A model generated the notes under the pieces. It did not search any database, was not told the origin of the DNA, and worked only from the letters and a program-made list of their open reading frames with translations. A DNA stretch of 15,991 nucleotides from positions 1 through 15,991 of the forward strand of contig JADGHD010000036.1 of assembly GCA_019689615.1 (NCBI GenBank), read 5' to 3'. The translations under genes and the position numbers were made by a program. Positions within the stretch are counted from its first letter, which is position 1; each line of letters begins with the position of its first letter. Source of the DNA: Frankia sp. GTDB lineage: Bacteria; Actinomycetota; Actinomycetes; Frankiales; Frankiaceae. Of the stretch, positions 13,092-15,991 are shown piece by piece.

Positions 13092-13112
13092 GCGGGAAAG
13101 AATTTCACAAGC

Positions 13113-13871
13113 ATGCTCAGCAAGGGCCGTCACCGTAAGAAGAAGAGCAGCCTTCGCCGCCGCGGTTCGACCATGATTGCTGCTGGTGTCCTCTCCGCGA
13201 CCGCAGCGGGCACCCTTGCCATCACCGCCGCTCCCGCCAGCGCCGCGACCAGCATCGTTCCCGACGTCACCATCGCCAGCCTCGCCCGTAACTCGGGCCT
13301 CGAAGGCTGCAAGGGCGTCAACCTGGCCACCTGGGTGGCCATCGCGCTCGCCGAGTCCGGCGGCAACCGGTATGCCCACGCGAGCGTCGGCGAGGACTCG
13401 CGCGGCCTCTGGCAGATCAACCTGCGCGCGCACTCCAGCTGGGTCGGTAACCGTGACCTGTACGACCCGGCGACCAACGCCTGGGCCGCCGCCCAGGTCT
13501 GCAAGGGCTCCGGCCCGCGCGCATGGAGCGCTTACACGAACGGGTTGTACGCCAAGTACCTGTCGCGCGGTAACGCCGCCGCCGCGGCGCTCGGCAGCGG
13601 TAGCACCGTTGCGCACTTCGCGAGCACCACCAGCGCGCCCGCCACCACCAGCCCAACCGCCTGGTACCTGTCGATGGCCAGGAACCACGGCGTCTACCTG
13701 GACGCGGTGCGCCAGGTCCAGCAGAAGCTCGCCGACCTGGGCTACCCCATCAGCGTTGATGGCTACTTCGGCCCGCAGACCAACCACATGGTGAAGGACT
13801 TCCAGGCCAAGCACGGCCTGCTCGTCGACGGCATCGTCGGCCCGCAGACCCACGAGGCGCTCTTCGGCTAG
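13113..13871 (+). CDS. Secreted lytic transglycosylase-like protein with peptidoglycan-binding domain
   Basis: A 252-residue exported cell-wall hydrolase. The N-terminus is strongly basic (KGRHRKKK...RRR), followed by a hydrophobic core and APASA, giving a predicted signal peptide cut near residue 44-45. Residues 55-150 form a lysozyme-like transglycosylase domain, with LAESGGNRYAHA holding the catalytic Glu81, then SRGLWQIN (97-103) and AWSAYTNGLYAKYL (137-150). Cys66 and Cys130 may form a disulfide. After a Ser/Thr/Ala linker, residues 195-251 are a PG_binding_1 domain with DGYFGPQT and DGIVGPQT repeats. It should cleave peptidoglycan glycan strands outside the membrane, and resembles resuscitation-promoting muralytic enzymes in regulation rather than in domain type. 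ATG 13113 follows GGGAAAG at a 12-nt spacing. It is preceded by a c-di-AMP riboswitch and a CRP-type site. Codon use with CGT and GGT suggests strong expression. Confidence 0.88.
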   Translation: MLSKGRHRKKKSSLRRRGSTMIAAGVLSATAAGTLAITAAPASAATSIVPDVTIASLARNSGLEGCKGVNLATWVAIALAESGGNRYAHASVGEDSRGLWQINLRAHSSWVGNRDLYDPATNAWAAAQVCKGSGPRAWSAYTNGLYAKYLSRGNAAAAALGSGSTVAHFASTTSAPATTSPTAWYLSMARNHGVYLDAVRQVQQKLADLGYPISVDGYFGPQTNHMVKDFQAKHGLLVDGIVGPQTHEALFG

Positions 13872-13943
13872 TCCGACCTGCCACGGGCCCGGACCCGGGC
13901 CCGCGCAGCCATCCCGCGACGTCCCTCCCGCCGCGGGAGCCCG

Positions 13944-13986
13944 CGAACCGCCCTGGCCTCCCTCCTGTCAAGGCCAGGGCGGTTCG
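13944..13986. terminator. Strong bidirectional terminator hairpin
   Basis: A perfect 16-bp stem, CGAACCGCCCTGGCCT (13944-13959) with AGGCCAGGGCGGTTCG (13971-13986), and an 11-nt loop. It lies between the convergent transglycosylase and kinase-like genes. The stop codon of the minus-strand gene (13968-13970) is in the loop, so its last five codons form one arm of the stem. There is no T-run. It should stop or stabilise both transcripts. Confidence 0.8.
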
Positions 13987-14675
13987 TGATTCCCGGCCGA
14001 TTCCCGCTGGCGGCCGGCGGCCCGCGTCGGCTGCGCCACTCGGCCCGCTTTCGCCGGCCCGCCGCCCCCTTCCCGCGAGGTCGCCGGGCCCAGCACCCGG
14101 AGCGCCGTGGCGGTGACTTCGGCGACCGGCGTGGACGCGTCGATGACGATGAACGTGGCGAACTCCGGCAGCGTGCGGTAGCCGGCGTCGACCGCGGCCA
14201 GGTGCGCCGGGTCCTCCAGGTCGTAGCCCCTGGCCAGCACGCGGCTCGCGGCCTGCTCCGGTGGGATCGCCAGGTAGCACACCGTGTCGGGGCGGGGGAA
14301 GAGCGCGTAGAGCGCACGGACGATCTTTTCGCCGCCATCCCCGCGGGCCCGCATGACCGCGTACTGGCAGTAGACATACCGGTCCATCACGGCGGCCCGG
14401 CGGACCACGGTCGCGACGAGGAGCGAGCGGGCGATCGACAGCCAGCGGGTCGTCACCTCGGCGGCCAGGTACCCGTGCCGGCCAAGCAGCTGCCGCGCGT
14501 CGCGCAGCCGAACCAGGCGCGCTACCCGGTCCATCGTCCGCCGGCCGCCCGCGTTCAGGTGATACGTGGCCGGCAGCCCGGCCGCGGTGAGTTCCCTGGC
14601 CAGCCGGCGCGCCAACGTCGTCTTCCCCGCCCCGTCCACCCCGGCGACGACGATCACCTTCGGCCTGATCCGCAC
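13968..14675 (-). CDS. Thymidylate kinase-like P-loop protein
   Basis: A 235-residue soluble P-loop nucleotide kinase of the dTMP-kinase superfamily. Walker A is GVDGAGKTT (12-20) after strand KVIVVA. The DRY motif (98-100, in VMDRYVYCQYA) matches the substrate-binding arginine region of TMP kinases. RVLARGYDLED (145-155) occupies the lid position. The tail from about 200 is low-complexity and basic. The superfamily transfers phosphate from ATP to dTMP or other small acceptors. TMP kinase itself is usually near 205-215 residues, and identity of the acceptor is not certain here, so no gene symbol is given. The start is GTG 14675; GAGGA lies 11 nt upstream, and TACGGT 5 nt upstream hints at a near-leaderless start. 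It is divergent from the class IV aminotransferase gene. The 3' end runs into the terminator hairpin. Confidence 0.75.
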   Translation of the reverse strand: MRIRPKVIVVAGVDGAGKTTLARRLARELTAAGLPATYHLNAGGRRTMDRVARLVRLRDARQLLGRHGYLAAEVTTRWLSIARSLLVATVVRRAAVMDRYVYCQYAVMRARGDGGEKIVRALYALFPRPDTVCYLAIPPEQAASRVLARGYDLEDPAHLAAVDAGYRTLPEFATFIVIDASTPVAEVTATALRVLGPATSREGGGGPAKAGRVAQPTRAAGRQRESAGNHEPPWP

Positions 14676-14822
14676 ACGTCACCGTATCCTCACGGACCGC
14701 CAACATCGGCGAGGATGCAGCGCTTCCGGTAGCTCTCCCCCACGGCTCCACCGTCTGTGGTCTGACGGACGGAAGGCCGGACGAGCCGGCGACGTACGCG
14801 CGCCGGCTGCCAGGATCACCGT

Positions 14823-15704
14823 GTGTCGGATGCCCACGCAACGAGGGCGGGTAGCCCGTGGTTCGCCGAGCTCGACGGCGAGCCCGTCGGGGTCGCGGAG
14901 CTGGGGGCGCTCGCGCTCGCCAACGTCGGTCACTTCACGACCATGCGGGTCGAGCCACCTGGCCTGGTACGCGGGCTCGAGCTACACCTCGACCGGCTCG
15001 TCACGGACTGTCGGACGGTCTTTGGCGTCGAGCTGGACCGCGAGCGGGTCCGCCGGCTGGCAGCGCGGGCGGTCGCCGGGCGAGCGGAGCCGGTGGTCGT
15101 TCGGGTGACCGTCTTCGACCCGGCGCTGGATATCGGGCATCCGTCGGCCGCGGCGCACCCGCGGGTCCTGGTCACCGTCCGCGCCGCCCCGGCCGGGGGC
15201 GCCGCCGCACCCGCAGCGCTGCCGCCGCTGCGGCTGGGAACTCGCCGCTTCCGGCGGGATCTGCCGGTGGTCAAGCATGTCGGCCTGTTCGGCCCGCTGT
15301 TCGAGCGAAGCGCCGCGCAGCGCGCCGGGTTCGACGACGCTGTGTTCGTCGACGACGAGAGCGCGATCACCGAGGGGCCTACCTGGAACATCGGCTTCTT
15401 CGACGGCGAGCGGGTCGTCTGGCCCGATGCCGACGTGCTGCCGGGCGTCACCATGCGACTCCTGCAGCGCTCGCCGCTGCGGCTGGACCAGCCAGCCGTG
15501 GCGGCCACCGCGCCCATCAGCGGACATGTGACGGCCCGGGTCACGCTCGCCGACGTACACCGGATGGAGGCGGCGTTCGTCAGCAACGCCGCGAACGCGG
15601 TCCGTCCGGTCGCCGCCATCGACGACGCCCGGTTCCAGCCGGACCACCCGGTCCTCGCCGCCCTTGCCGCCGCCTACGCGGCGATCTCGCCGACACCCCT
15701 GTGA
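14823..15704 (+). CDS. Class IV (branched-chain/D-amino acid/ADC lyase fold) aminotransferase
   Basis: A 293-residue PLP enzyme of fold type IV. The PLP-binding lysine is Lys151 in LPVVKHVGLFG. Family landmarks follow: FVDDESAITEGPTWNIGFFDG (175-195), with Glu184 and Asn189 near the PLP ring; LPGVTMRLL (206-214), which binds the cofactor phosphate; and FVSNAANAVRPV (252-263). The family covers branched-chain and D-amino acid aminotransferases and aminodeoxychorismate lyase; the residues seen do not separate these. Length is normal. The start GTG 14823 has AGGA (14812-14815) 7 nt upstream. The 147-bp divergent gap to the kinase-like gene contains CCGTC-N8-GACGG (14751-14768). No obvious pathway neighbour is present. 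Convergent with the partial proline-rich gene. Confidence 0.85.
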   Translation: MSDAHATRAGSPWFAELDGEPVGVAELGALALANVGHFTTMRVEPPGLVRGLELHLDRLVTDCRTVFGVELDRERVRRLAARAVAGRAEPVVVRVTVFDPALDIGHPSAAAHPRVLVTVRAAPAGGAAAPAALPPLRLGTRRFRRDLPVVKHVGLFGPLFERSAAQRAGFDDAVFVDDESAITEGPTWNIGFFDGERVVWPDADVLPGVTMRLLQRSPLRLDQPAVAATAPISGHVTARVTLADVHRMEAAFVSNAANAVRPVAAIDDARFQPDHPVLAALAAAYAAISPTPL

Positions 15705-15760
15705 CCAGGGGTCGCGCCCGGCTGTCGCTGTCCTCGCCGTGACCGCGCGGGCGGGTCGGC

Positions 15761-15991
15761 TCAGACCTCCTCCGCCTGCGACTCCTGCTCAGGTGGCGGT
15801 GCTGGCTCGGAGCCCGAGTCCGGCGGCGGCTGGATCGTCGGCGCAGGCGGCTGCGTCGACGCGGGCGGCTGCGTCGGGTCCGGTGGCTGCGTCGGGTCCG
15901 GTGCCGGCTCGTCCGTCGGCGGGGGCAGAGTCGTCGCCGGCGGCGGTGGCGGTGGGGGCGGCAGAGTCGGCTCCGGCTCCTGCGTGGGCAG
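15761..15991 (-). CDS. Proline-rich C-terminal tail of a gene continuing past the window
   Basis: Read on the minus strand, an open frame enters from the window end and runs 76 codons to TGA at 15761-15763. The peptide is almost wholly low-complexity: LPTQEPEPTLPPPPPPPP, then PDPTQPP-type repeats (TQPP three times), then an acidic end PEQESQAEEV. The high density of Pro, Thr, Glu and Gln with G/C in third position supports real coding. Such tails are common at the ends of actinobacterial membrane-linked and secreted proteins, but no folded domain is visible, so the function is unknown. The start lies outside the window. It converges on the aminotransferase gene with 56 nt between stops and no clear terminator. 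Confidence 0.6.
   Translation of the reverse strand: MPTQEPEPTLPPPPPPPPATTLPPPTDEPAPDPTQPPDPTQPPASTQPPAPTIQPPPDSGSEPAPPPEQESQAEEV

Noticed and set aside
1..15991. Search for CRISPR arrays, insertion sequences, tRNA or rRNA genes
   Set aside because: No regularly spaced repeats, transposase motifs, terminal inverted repeats with a transposase, or cloverleaf sequences were noticed by eye.

Overview
The window is high-GC actinobacterial chromosome, dense with genes. Strong G/C preference at third codon positions, SD-poor or apparently leaderless starts, GTG starts, NarL-type two-component genes and a c-di-AMP (ydaO) riboswitch in front of a secreted muralytic enzyme all point to Actinomycetes. 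The protein style fits Frankia-like or related filamentous actinomycetes, but genus cannot be proven from the sequence. No tRNA, rRNA, insertion sequence, prophage or CRISPR array was recognised, so this looks like ordinary chromosome.

Layout, left to right. (1) About 300 bp without a supported gene ends in a SigR-like promoter and a thioredoxin gene (326-712, +). (2) A small cupin gene (737-1030, -) is divergent from an amidohydrolase/deaminase-like gene (1299-2723, +), with an operator-like palindrome between them. (3) A NUDIX hydrolase (2966-3400, -) is divergent from a large polytopic membrane protein that resembles GT-C glycosyltransferases (3577-5856, +). (4) A signalling and transport cluster: histidine kinase 1 (5878-7221, -) is divergent from histidine kinase 2 (7610-9247, +), which is followed by a NarL-type response regulator (9321-10154), a degenerate ABC ATPase (10311-11309) and a six-helix permease-like protein (11306-12247). 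(5) An approximately 860-bp regulatory interval holds a terminator, a long imperfect hairpin, a 15-nt tandem repeat, a perfect CRP-type palindrome, a promoter and a c-di-AMP riboswitch, and leads to a secreted lytic-transglycosylase/peptidoglycan-binding protein (13113-13871, +). (6) A thymidylate-kinase-like P-loop protein (13968-14675, -) converges on it across a 16-bp terminator stem and is divergent from a class IV aminotransferase (14823-15704, +). (7) The window ends inside the proline-rich C-terminal tail of a minus-strand gene (15761-15991).

How the parts may work together (inference). The two kinases and the single response regulator, directly followed by an ABC ATPase/permease pair, look like one envelope-signalling module. 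Both kinases are DesK/LiaS-like (HisKA_3) and only one regulator lies next to them, so they may share it. The kinase-2 and regulator genes are joined by a 26-codon ORF that overlaps each by ATGA. The ATPase lacks the usual signature and switch-histidine sequences, so the 'transporter' may act more as a sensor or regulator than as a pump. Separately, the muralytic gene appears to be under two cyclic-nucleotide inputs: a CRP-type site for cAMP and a riboswitch for c-di-AMP. That arrangement is known for Streptomyces rpfA, but here the gene has a different domain architecture.
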